The notes under the pieces: generated by a model
What the model saw: the letters and a program-made list of their open reading frames with translations, nothing else
Told to the model about the DNA's origin: nothing
The model's database searches: none
Assembly (NCBI RefSeq): GCF_004379255.2
Contig: NC_056040.1
Coordinates: 30,222,852-30,286,851 of the forward strand
Source: Salvia splendens
Lineage: Eukaryota; Streptophyta; Magnoliopsida; Lamiales; Lamiaceae
Direction: 5' to 3'
DNA length: 64,000 bases
Position numbers and translations under genes: made by a program
In this document: positions 1-8,870 of the stretch, one piece after another
Layout of the letters: each line of letters starts with the position of its first letter
How positions within the stretch are numbered: the stretch's first letter is position 1

Positions 1-1
1 G

Positions 2-577
2 TATCCAACATCGCAACGGCGAAATGTGGTCATGCCGCCACGCCCACCAACTTCTCTTCGTCATGGACTGCCGGGTGTCCGGACGGGAGGACACGGGATT
101 ACACGACAGCATAGGTTGTCGCAGCAGCAACCGCCGCAACCTGATTATGCGGTACCAGAGCCCTTGAGTCCGGAGCACGATCCCCCAGGATGGTCTCAGT
201 TGAGTGGTGCAAGCCACGAGCCCTCGCAATGGGGAGCACGGGCATCATGTGATTCGTTCTTTGGCGGTGGGTCTGATTGGGGTGCAACTCAACCAGGGCG
301 TGATTCATACTTTCAAAATTATCAATTTGTTGATCCTGTGGGGGAAGAAGAGGGCGGGGAAGAAGAAGAAGAAGAAGAGGGCGGGGAAGAAGAAGAAGTC
401 GGCGGGGAAGAAGAAGACGAAGTAATATTCCGACGAACGTCCGAGGGATCCTCACGACCAGCTATGAAGAGTTCATCAAGTGCGATTGGGAGGGCTATGC
501 ACAATGTATTAAGGGGATTGTCAACAAGGAAGAACAAAGGGAAAGCTCCGACAAAGTTCACGCCTTCATCTAGATAG
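2..577 (+). CDS. C-terminal part of a MULE-associated acidic protein (5' end outside the window)
   Basis: The frame is open from the first bases of the window to the TAG at 575-577, so this is the last 191 residues of a longer protein. The part seen is low-complexity: Pro/Gln-rich, then Ser/Gly-rich, then a Glu/Gly block (coding bases about 341-423, a GAA/GGC-type simple repeat), ending in a basic Lys/Arg tail. No folded domain is visible. It runs convergently toward the MuDR-type transposase about 0.7 kb away. Plant MULEs often carry a second gene encoding a plant-mobile-domain (MAIN-like, 'phosphatase 7 long form') protein with such a tail, so that is my best guess. The diagnostic domain lies outside the window. 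An ordinary host gene is an alternative. Confidence 0.45.
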   Translation, partial: YPTSQRRNVVMPPRPPTSLRHGLPGVRTGGHGITRQHRLSQQQPPQPDYAVPEPLSPEHDPPGWSQLSGASHEPSQWGARASCDSFFGGGSDWGATQPGRDSYFQNYQFVDPVGEEEGGEEEEEEEGGEEEEVGGEEEDEVIFRRTSEGSSRPAMKSSSSAIGRAMHNVLRGLSTRKNKGKAPTKFTPSSR

Positions 578-803
578 ATTTCGAATGTGATTCGTTCTTT
601 CGGAATGTATGAAAGTAATTTGTTTTGAACAATTTTTGATGTGATGAAACAGGTTGTCATCTCACATATTTTCTATCCTGCAATTTTTGAACAATTTCGG
701 TAATTCGTTCTTTGTGTCTATTGAAACCGGTTGTTATGAACATTTTAGATATGGTGGAATGAACAAGTATTATGATTTTTGACGCATAACAGGTATGAAC
801 AAT

Positions 804-993
804 TTTCTGGAATCTACAGTGTGTTTCTTCATTCACTCGGTGACGCATAACAGTTATGCGTCGTTTCTGGACGACGCATAATTGTTATGCGTCGTTCGTT
901 AGTGACGCATAATAATTATGCGTCGTTTGTTAGTGACGCATAACAGTTATGCGTCACCGAGTGAATGAAGAAACACACTGTAGATTCCAGAAA
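804..993. repeat. Long perfect hairpin of GACGCATAA/TTATGCGTC palindromes
   Basis: Two arms of about 59 bases (804-862 and 935-993) are reverse complements of each other, with only a mismatch at the centre of a palindromic module. The 72-base loop holds further copies of the same module, GACGCATAA-NNN-TTATGCGTC. It lies between the 3' ends of two convergent genes. The same module occurs at 1102-1124 and, as a variant, in the 4795-4943 array, so it belongs to this MULE family. The hairpin could be a nested non-autonomous copy, a terminal inverted repeat folded back on itself, or a source of hairpin small RNA. Confidence 0.85.
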
Positions 994-1130
994 CTTCGCC
1001 CGAGCGGGCGATTTTGCGTTTATAAAACGCCCGGGCGGGCGATTTTGAGCAATCCAATGACGATTTTGAAGTCGGATTGTGATTTTTGAGTCCAGAAACT
1101 TAGTGACGCATAACGATTATGCGTCACCGG
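994..1130. repeat. GC-rich short palindromes and one more GACGCATAA module
   Basis: Next to the hairpin are two CGCCCG...CGGGCG type inverted repeats (about 998-1013 and 1027-1041), each followed by GATTTTG. A further palindromic GACGCATAACGATTATGCGTC module lies at 1102-1124. These are probably subterminal or 3'-UTR structure of the transposase unit. No gene is seen in this stretch. Confidence 0.5.
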
Positions 1131-1302
1131 GCGATTTTCGTAGCACACTGAGTCCACAAACTTGTGATTTTTTAACATTTTTGAAAAATTGTCGACTAAC
1201 ATCTCACATATGTTGACACATACACATAGTACCTATTACATCAGCCTCAAACACAGATACATAAACATAGTAGTTTATACATAAACATAACATACCACGA
1301 CT

Positions 1303-3897
1303 TTACTGAACGGCACCGGCCGAGCAATTTCTTCGGTCATGCCCCTCTATCCCGCAATTTCTGCAGCGGCGGGGAGCCCTCGGTTCATCTTCCTCCTGGA
1401 CATCCATTTGATTAAGTATCCTCCTTCTTCTAACGCGGCCACGCGTTCTAGGAATCAACTGCTGAGGGGTGATGCACAATTTCCATGAAGGTGCAACCCA
1501 ATACTCTTCGTGTCTTGGTGCATCAAATGAAACTTGAGTATAGTACTGTGATCTCCATGTACCTAGGTAGTACTTCTCATCTATGAGGTCCATCATAACA
1601 TGACCTCTGTCTCTAGCAACCGCACAAGCATGCGAACAAGGGATTCTCCACATCTGCCACTTACCACAACTGCAACTCGATTCCAAATACCTGACTATTT
1701 GAACATTGTTGCCCTTTGGCACTCCTTTTACGATTCTTCCTCGAGTTCGGACATGGTACTTCCCAACATCTCGGTCAATGACAGTGACGTAATGTTTTCG
1801 CCCCTTTGAGTCATTCTTAGCAAGTTTGTCCCTCGCCCATGGGGTTAATTCACCTTCGGTGTGTTCGATTGTTGTCTTCTTCTCCACCCACCATTTCACC
1901 GTCCTCCAAAATGTCAAATCAACCAACGCTCTAATCGGCAACTCTCTCACACCCCTCAAGACGTTATTGTAGCACTCCGACATGTTTGTTGTGGCCACCC
2001 CCCACCTAAGTCCACCATCGTAGCACAGTGACCAACATTCTTTTGTAATCCTATTTAACATTCGAACCGCACCACTGTTGACATCATATAGTGCTCGACG
2101 TCTTCTGGCAAATTTACGTTCCTGAGAACTTACCCCCAACTTCCATATAATGGCCTTCACATTGGGACCCTTGTGCTTCTTCAACACATTTGCCCTAACA
2201 TGAAGCAAACAAAATTTGTGGTGTATCTGCGGGGCCCTTGTCATGATTTCAGACTCCATTGCATTCAAGAGTCCTTTATGCCTATCTGATATAATGCACA
2301 CCTCCCGCTCGTATTTCACCACATGAGTTCTGACATGATCCATAAACCACGACCAACTGTCATTGGTTTCTTCATCCACCACCGCATATGCAATAGGCAA
2401 GCATGTCTTGTTAGCATCAAAACCACAAGCAACAAGCAACTTACCTTTAAATCTTCCTCGGAGGTGAGTCCCGTCAACTGTTAAAACCGGTGCGGCCTTC
2501 TGGAACGCATGTATTGCAGGCCCAAATGCCCAGAAAACATAGTTGAACACCATTGTACGCCTCTGACTCAACAGATCGTTATGCTTCCACTCAACAATTG
2601 TGCCCATATTCTGTGACTGGAGTTCAAACATGTAGCTTGGCAACTGCCTAAACGATTCCTCCCATCCACCGTATACAAACTCTATAGCCTTTCTCTTTGC
2701 ATACCACGCCTTCTTATAACTGATTAACACACCAAATCTGTCTTGAACATCAGCTATTATGGAGAAGACCTTGAAATCGGCACATTGTCGCACATGATGT
2801 CGAATCAACAGAGCTATCATTGGGGATGAAAAGTTAGCATGATCTCTATTAGCACGATGGCCTATACAAGTATGTCGATTCTTCCACTTCCTAACTTCCC
2901 ACATATCGTCATGCGACCTTTGTGTAACCGAAACCTCCCACTTACATTCCCTCGCATTTTCAGCGTCGGTGGTGCTGATGATGCCTGCCCCTGTTACTGT
3001 CGTTCCTGCTGGAAATTTGCATACAGCATGCCACCTTCTTAGTTTGCTCTCGACAACCTTAAACTGTTTTTCATTCCACAAACTCCACATAGTAATAGCA
3101 GTCTTCACGTGTAGCTTGGAATCGAATTTTGTTCCCAACACAATCCGATGCGGCTCATTCTCATTCCAATACAAAAGGCTGTGTTCATTACCACCCACAT
3201 CATCCGATACTCCAGAAGGACGACTTGGTAATTCACGAAAGAATCTAAACCCACTAGGATTGTATTCCGGAAGTGGTTGTTCACCTTGCATAACAGGTTT
3301 ACATGGTACTATCTCATCATCAGAACTAGCACCGACATCATCAGCACCATCACCATCACTGAGATCGGGGTCTGCCTCTGTCTCAGATAGTGGCCTTGGC
3401 TCAGCAAGATCATCTGCAGCATCGACCTCATCATTCAATCCAACCCCAACATCAGCAACATCTACAACATCTACAACATCTCGCTGCTCATTCATACTAC
3501 GATCAAAGCTCATTTGGTCCACCCTCGCAGATGAACCAATACCACAGTCAAAACTCATTTGTTCAAACCTCGCAGATGCTCCAATACCATAATCAACAAC
3601 TGGTGGGATTTCTTCACTCCTCACAGGTGAATACTCAACAAATAATTCAATACACCCACTTGAATTTTGAGCATTGTTGAACATAAACATTACACTATCA
3701 TCATTGCGAATCACAGAACATGTATAACTCATACCGGAACCATAGACTATACATTGTCTCCATAATAATTTAATTGTGTGTTGGTTCATATCTATTCCCA
3801 TTGCATCACAAATCATTGCTACCAACTCATAATAGGAAACACCTGAATTTAATATAATGGAGCTCCTCGCACGAGGTGGGTCATAACCAATACCCAT
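1303..3897 (-). CDS. MuDR-type transposase of a Mutator-like element
   Basis: An uninterrupted 864-residue protein. Residues about 1-90 resemble the PB1-like N-terminal domain of plant MULE transposases. An acidic linker follows and contains two near-identical 15-residue copies around residues 103-134 (QMSFD motif twice). The MuDR DNA-binding region lies near residues 250-350. The MULE catalytic core follows with the expected acidic triad: Asp in TVDGTHL (about 473), Asp in ISDRHKGL (about 537) and Glu in NMSECYNN (about 640). A SWIM zinc finger (CSCGKW then CSHACAVA) is near 741-758, and a C-terminal CCHC zinc knuckle (CRNCGIEGHDRRNC) ends the protein. Length and domain order fit a full mudrA-type transposase that cuts at element ends and makes 9-bp target duplications. 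No stop or frameshift is present, so the protein could be active. An hAT MITE sits 16 bp before its ATG and may alter its promoter. Confidence 0.93.
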   Translation of the reverse strand: MGIGYDPPRARSSIILNSGVSYYELVAMICDAMGIDMNQHTIKLLWRQCIVYGSGMSYTCSVIRNDDSVMFMFNNAQNSSGCIELFVEYSPVRSEEIPPVVDYGIGASARFEQMSFDCGIGSSARVDQMSFDRSMNEQRDVVDVVDVADVGVGLNDEVDAADDLAEPRPLSETEADPDLSDGDGADDVGASSDDEIVPCKPVMQGEQPLPEYNPSGFRFFRELPSRPSGVSDDVGGNEHSLLYWNENEPHRIVLGTKFDSKLHVKTAITMWSLWNEKQFKVVESKLRRWHAVCKFPAGTTVTGAGIISTTDAENARECKWEVSVTQRSHDDMWEVRKWKNRHTCIGHRANRDHANFSSPMIALLIRHHVRQCADFKVFSIIADVQDRFGVLISYKKAWYAKRKAIEFVYGGWEESFRQLPSYMFELQSQNMGTIVEWKHNDLLSQRRTMVFNYVFWAFGPAIHAFQKAAPVLTVDGTHLRGRFKGKLLVACGFDANKTCLPIAYAVVDEETNDSWSWFMDHVRTHVVKYEREVCIISDRHKGLLNAMESEIMTRAPQIHHKFCLLHVRANVLKKHKGPNVKAIIWKLGVSSQERKFARRRRALYDVNSGAVRMLNRITKECWSLCYDGGLRWGVATTNMSECYNNVLRGVRELPIRALVDLTFWRTVKWWVEKKTTIEHTEGELTPWARDKLAKNDSKGRKHYVTVIDRDVGKYHVRTRGRIVKGVPKGNNVQIVRYLESSCSCGKWQMWRIPCSHACAVARDRGHVMMDLIDEKYYLGTWRSQYYTQVSFDAPRHEEYWVAPSWKLCITPQQLIPRTRGRVRRRRILNQMDVQEEDEPRAPRRCRNCGIEGHDRRNCSAGAVQ

Positions 3898-3913
3898 ATG
3901 TGGTAGTTGAACT

Positions 3914-4473
3914 TAGGGCTGGCAATTTTCGACACGACACGATAATCCGACACGAATCCGCACGAAATTATTGGGTTTGGGTCAAGTCTTATTGGATCCG
4001 TGTCCTTATCGGGTTGACCCATTAAGAACCCGATAATTTGGGTTGGGTTCGGGTCGGATGCGGGTCGGATACGGGTAACCCATTAAGAAATAATATTATT
4101 ATATTTATTATTATTTAAAAAAATATATATTACTTTAATTTTTTAATTTCTTATAAATTAGGTTTAAATAGTATAAAATGAATTTTAATTGTGTAAATTA
4201 GGTTAAAAATTAAGGTTTAATCGTGTAATATTAGGTTTTAATCGTGTAATATCAGGTTCGGGTTGTTATCGTGTCGTGTCAACCCATATTATATCGTGTC
4301 GATAACGGGTTCGTGTCGGGTGCGGGTCGTGTTCGGATTTGATGGTAACAGGTCGGGTTCGTGTTCGGATTTACAGTTTCCTTAACAGGTCGGGTTCAGG
4401 TTAGGCCTTATTGGGTTGGGTCATTATCAGGTTGACCCGATAATGACCCAATCCGCACGATTTGCCAGCCCTA
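3914..4473. mobile_element. hAT-type MITE, 560 bp, with perfect 8-bp target duplication
   Basis: Its 12-bp ends are TAGGGCTGGCAA and TTGCCAGCCCTA, perfect inverted repeats. It is flanked on both sides by GTTGAACT (3906-3913 and 4474-4481), the 8-bp duplication expected for hAT transposition. The interior is rich in GGGT/CGGGTCG motifs near both ends with an AT-rich middle, and there is no coding frame, so it is non-autonomous. It lies immediately upstream of the MULE transposase start codon. Confidence 0.92.
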
Positions 4474-4794
4474 GTTGAACTACTCTACCACCCCAATACA
4501 AACTCACAAATACTTGCATGATTTCTGCATCAAAAACATATAAACCAACGACAATTAAGGACATTTTTCCTACAAGCCCTAATTTGTATAAATTGGGTCA
4601 AACTAACAAAGGAAAGCGCAATAAACATGAATAATGTCGAATGTAGCTAAATTGATTAACAAATTACCGGATCTTATGGAGAAATCGCCGGAAATCGCCT
4701 GAAAACGCCGGAAATCGCCGAGAGAGGAAATGAAAGTGTGTGAATGTTCGTTCTGTGATCTGTGTCTGCCTGGAGGGGGTTAAAACCCGACTTA

Positions 4795-4943
4795 ACGACG
4801 CATAATGTTTGTGCGTCGTTCAATAGCGACGCACAACCCTTATGCGTTGTTAAGCGACGCATAATCTTTGTGCGTCATTATTAAACGACGCATAAGGATT
4901 GTGCGTCATTAATAAACGACGCACAAACATTATGCGTCACCCC
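4795..4943. repeat. Array of five imperfect GACGCATAA/TTGTGCGTC palindromes (MULE terminal region)
   Basis: Five modules of about 21 bases, each roughly palindromic (GACGCATAA or GACGCACAA, three or four variable bases, then TTATGCGTC or TTGTGCGTC), are separated by short AT spacers. They end in a GTGACGC-type edge followed by CCCCCTCTAG. This matches the module family at 804-993 and is probably the 5'-side terminal inverted repeat of the MULE whose transposase starts at 3897. I could not pair it with a matching 9-bp duplication on the left, so the exact element end is open. Confidence 0.7.
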
Positions 4944-5020
4944 CTCTAGTAGAATGAATCTATTCTCCTTCATTATTTTGGAATTCCATTAACTTCTTAG
5001 CACAAAAGAAGAAAGAGCTC

Positions 5021-5744
5021 GTGGCGAAGCCATATATGGGCGGGGGCGGGGGGCATAAATTTCACCGTTTAGTACCATATACATAAGCTTTACATTAGTT
5101 CTATCAATATCCCAGATGGAGGCTTGATGCGTCCCCTACCTCCCAGCCCAGAGTTCGAATTCCCTCAGTATTTACTATTTTGCATGTTTGTCTTAATTCC
5201 ATTTGTTTATATTTAATGTTCATTTTTGTTTCATGAAGTTACGTCTTTAAAAATTAATTCTTTAGATATATAAATGTATAAATAGTAAAATTGATATAAT
5301 AGTATATTAGATTGAATTTTAAAGCTCTATTTTTTTATTATATAATTGTTTATCATTCATATAGTGAATTTTATCTATGATGAGAAACAACCAGAGAAAT
5401 TATGTACTATTAATTAATATCATACAGTAGTACTCCCTCCGTCTCGCACTACTCGCACTTATTTCCTTTTTGGGCGTCCCAAGTTACTTGCACTCTTTCC
5501 ATTTTTAGTAAAAAAATTCACCTACAGCCGTCATTTTTGACTTTCCTATACACTCATTCCTTAATCTCCGTGCCGAAAAGGAAAGGAGCGAGTAGCCCGG
5601 GACGGAGGGAGTATGATTTAGTAGGTGGTAAAAAGATTTAAATAGTTTCTTTCTTATTATCCATCTTTCCCTCGCTGCATCTGAAAATACTCACGACCGT
5701 TATTAATATTTGGGCCCTCAGTATAAAAATTCTGGCTTCGCCAC
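5021..5744. mobile_element. Non-autonomous TIR element (GTGGCGAAGCCA ends), with a nested MITE
   Basis: Perfect 12-bp inverted ends GTGGCGAAGCCA (5021-5032) and TGGCTTCGCCAC (5733-5744) bound about 720 bp of noncoding sequence. Related single ends, of the form GGCGGA/GGATCCGCC, are seen near 10,998 and 41,895. I could not identify a target duplication, so the superfamily (hAT or other) is undecided. Confidence 0.6.
5433..5611. mobile_element. Stowaway-like MITE
   Basis: The ends CTCCCTCCGTC and GGGACGGAGGGAG are inverted repeats flanked by TA on both sides. This is the hallmark of Tc1/mariner-type Stowaway MITEs. It is inserted inside the 5021-5744 element, so it is younger. Confidence 0.85.
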
Positions 5745-5899
5745 TAAATGTGATACTAGTCTATCAATATATAAAGTGGCAGTTTTAGAGAAACAAATTT
5801 GGGCGGGAAAATGAGATACATATTTGCATATTATCGAGAAAAGCATTAGAGAAAGGAGAGAATGAATCCTCATTTGGCATATTACCGAGAAATTGAGCG

Positions 5900-6268
5900 G
5901 CGACGAGTTGGGTGGTGTTGAGCTAAATTTGAAGTATTGTTAATTTTTTATTTGAACTTCGAGTGTCGTCGTGTCATCATACACGATGTCACTCTTTCTT
6001 TTGAACGCTTCCGCTGAGATATTGTTACCTTTCACAATTACGTTTTTGAACCCCATTTACTGTTAGATTATTTATTTTGATAACCCTTGTCTTTGGATTT
6101 AAATGTTAAGGCATTAATCTTTTCTGTTATTTGAATATTAAATATTTGGTCAAATTCTTTATTGAAACCCACCTAAGAAAATTTCTATTTCTTAAAGTTC
6201 CATTAGTTGCGACCACCCATATTTATTAACCATAGAAAGGGCGGTCGCGACAGTTTAGTATCAAAGCC
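5900..6268 (+). mobile_element. 3' end of a long gypsy-type LTR plus degenerate primer-binding site
   Basis: The LTR ends GGGCGGTCGCGACA at 6252, the same terminal motif as the long LTRs ending at 29,009 and 56,751. It is followed at 6256-6268 by TAGTATCAAAGCC, a two-mismatch version of the initiator-Met tRNA complement TGGTATCAGAGCC. The downstream leader (6269-6400) has the usual GTCGAGGGCTCAAAACC-type sequence. The left limit is approximate, and no complete LTR or gag-pol can be followed. Confidence 0.6.
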
Positions 6269-6399
6269 AAGTTTCATTCCGCTTTGGACCCAAGAATCTT
6301 TTGTGAGTCATAGTCTAGACTTGTATTGATAGACTAAAGTATTAAACGTCGAGGGCTCAAAACCACAACTCGTCACGCCCAACTACGAAAGAAGAGGTA

Positions 6400-7250
6400 A
6401 AAATATTTCCTTTGACTTTTGAGATGAATGAGTGGATTTTTGGAATTGAGATGAAAAAAATTGTCTTTTTGAAAATGGCAGTTTTGCTTATTGGGAATTT
6501 AAAGTTAATGCTATGGTTTTTGAAAAAAATGTTGGAATAATATGAAATGTGAGATGCTATGTGAATATGTAATTGCTTTTACTTTGACTATAAAACATGA
6601 TGATATCGCATGTGATGGATATTGTAGTATGCATGTGAATTTTTATTACTTGATGGGGAGATTTATTAATAAATGTTTGAATTGTCAATTTAAGTTGAAG
6701 AACTTATTACTTCCATGAGTGACGAAATTTCTTTATATATAGATATATGATTGGAGTTACATGATTATGAAGTTGTCAAAAGTAAAGCACAACGCTTGTG
6801 TAGTTGGAATTATTTGATTATGATATAGTTGGATACGAACTGTATGATTTATAAAATACAACTCCTATCGATGATGGACTATTGGCCTGTTACTATACAT
6901 ATCTATAAAAATATGCTATGAATGTAAAATTTTGCGACAATAATAAATGTGGAGGCATGAAACACCTTAGACCAGGCAAGGAGGCTAAGGGAACCAAGAT
7001 GTATCTACACCGCGACAAGTATGGACGAGACGTCGACGTACTGCGATTCGACGAAATGTGAAAACAAACATAATACGCGAACCATTTAACCATAGGAAGA
7101 ATATTTTATTCTTGACGTGACACTACTTCAGTACCTCTATCTTATATTTATCCATCCTTGCATGCATTGCACTAACAGCATCCTTTTTTAACAATGTATC
7201 CTCATTGTTTCTTTACTATCCTTAAGTTGACGTAGAGCTTCCCTTTTATG
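6400..7250. other. Noncoding, probably decayed retrotransposon leader
   Basis: AT-rich sequence after the LTR end. The only frame worth noting is a short plus-strand run at about 6957-7061 (34 codons, charged) that I do not recognise. No promoter or RNA gene is evident. Confidence 0.3.
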
Positions 7251-7253
7251 TAG

Positions 7254-8003
7254 ATGGTCAGCCAATATTTGTGCCAGATGCGAGGTCGTTATGCGAAGAA
7301 CAAGAAACGACCCGTAGAGAGGTACCGAGAGTTCGAGTGGGATGGGGAGTCCACCCTGATGAGTTATTTCTTTGATTTCGATAACATTTGGAGGACGCAT
7401 ATGCATTTGGGGGAGCCACACACTTCGCGGGGATCATGAAGCTCATACATACCTTGCCGACCCTATGGAGCCAGTGGGTCACGAAGGCGGTTGAGCCCTA
7501 CATATGGTATAGCCCACCAGAGTACACTCCGCGAAGAGATTGGGCGGCCTATTGGGGTTCTTATTCCGAAACTTTTGGCTTCACGCGACGGACCACCACC
7601 CTATCCGCCACTACTGACCCTACCGTCTGGGCAAGCTCGTCTTCAGAAGTTTCGGCATGATATGGAGCCACATCTCTCCCGCGCTCACAAAAGAGTAAGA
7701 CTCTGGATCCATACCTCGAGTCCACCAAAAGTGGACAAGGAATTCGAGAAGGAGCTCATGGCCATCACATTGCCTGTAGGGGAGGATGAGGAGGAGGGGA
7801 GAGTGTTGGGGAGAGTGAAGAAGAGGAGAAAGAAGGGGAGAGATCTAGAGTCGATAGTTTTGTTTCCTATGATTTGCTACTATGTTTTTCACTTGACATT
7901 ATTACCATTGCCATTCCATGTTTTGTATTTCCTCTTTTTTTCCTTAGTTGTGTTGATACTAAGACCTTTTTGGTGTAGAAAAATTCTTCAAATCATACTG
8001 TAA
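7254..8003 (+). pseudogene. Broken coding remnant of unknown family
   Basis: Base composition is more balanced here than in the flanks. Three overlapping plus-strand frames (7254-7439, 7388-7660, 7491-8003) each cover part of the stretch, as expected for one gene broken by frameshifts. The middle encodes Trp/Pro/Tyr-rich sequence. The last frame has a charged Glu/Lys-rich run (about 7735-7850) and then a hydrophobic tail that is probably read-through into AT-rich DNA. Because it lies downstream of a retrotransposon LTR and primer site, a decayed gag-like gene is possible. I recognise no domain. Confidence 0.3.
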
Positions 8004-8472
8004 ATTCAAACTCATTTTTGAGTTTTGCTATGGAAGTGGAACAACACCAAATATAGGTGTATTGTATCTACTGCAAAAAAATATTTGTGAGACATGTACT
8101 TAAAAATAGAGTTAAATTTTAATTTGGTGTAAATAGTGTTAAAAATAGTTTGAGTGAAATTATTGTTTTGAGTGAAATTATTGTTTGATATGACATATAC
8201 TAAAATATTAGTTTTAGTTTGGTCTAAACAATTGCCATGCCCTAATTTCCTAGGAGATCACGGGGTACGAATTTTTATTAACTTGCATAAAAAGAATGAT
8301 ATATGATGTAGCCATCGTTCAGTGTTTTGAAGACTGATCACAACCGCTAGAGTTAAGAAGTTTAAGGATATACTATTAAATGGATTTATTCAAAAAAATT
8401 GGGTTTAAAAATTAATCTAAGAGGTCTATTAGATATGATGATTTAAATAGCCCAAAGTTACACTAATTAAAT

Positions 8473-8861
8473 GTGATATTGACTCATAATATCATGGACT
8501 TTTCAAAAAGTTGGGTTTTTCCTACGAATTTTTAATTTGGTAAATAATATCACGAACTTTAATCAAGTTTGTTATTTACCACCGATGAAAAAATTCTAGC
8601 TATATTAATGGATTGAAGAACTATTTTGGAGGATGTACTTCAAGAAAAACTATCCTAAGAGATTGAAGAACTTGAAACTCTCGAAGTTGTTGTCGAGAAA
8701 TTACAAAAAAAAATCCGTATCATAATATTATTTGTCGTAATTTTTTCGCCGGTGGAAAATAACAAACTTGAGTAAAGTTCATGATATTATTTGTCAAGTT
8801 TAAAGTTCGTGGGAAAAATCCAAATTTTTGAAAGTTCCATGATATTAGGGGCCAATATCCC
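8473..8861. mobile_element. Mutator-like foldback MITE, 389 bp
   Basis: The outer 120 bases or so at each end are inverted copies of each other (ATAATATCATGGACTTTTC on the left against its complement on the right). The flanks TAATTAAAT (8464-8472) and TAATTAAAA (8862-8870) are a 9-bp duplication with one change, which fits Mutator-type insertion. There is no coding frame. Confidence 0.85.
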
Positions 8862-8870
8862 TAATTAAAA

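Noticed and set aside
841..960. CRISPR-like array
   Set aside because: The short palindromic modules have no unique, equal-length spacers, and the genome is eukaryotic. They are transposon subterminal repeats.
2969..3680. Plus-strand frames of 207 and 96 residues
   Set aside because: They are antisense shadows of the MuDR-type transposase.
838..4945. Complete MULE bounded by the two GACGCATAA arrays
   Set aside because: Both edges start GGTGACGC, but the flanks (CATTCACTC and CCCTCTAGT) do not match as a 9-bp duplication, and the left array is a symmetric hairpin. I keep the element boundary open.
5115..5170. tRNA-like segment with GAGTTCGAATTCC
   Set aside because: Only a B-box-like motif is present. 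There is no acceptor stem, anticodon arm or A box, and it lies within a TIR element.
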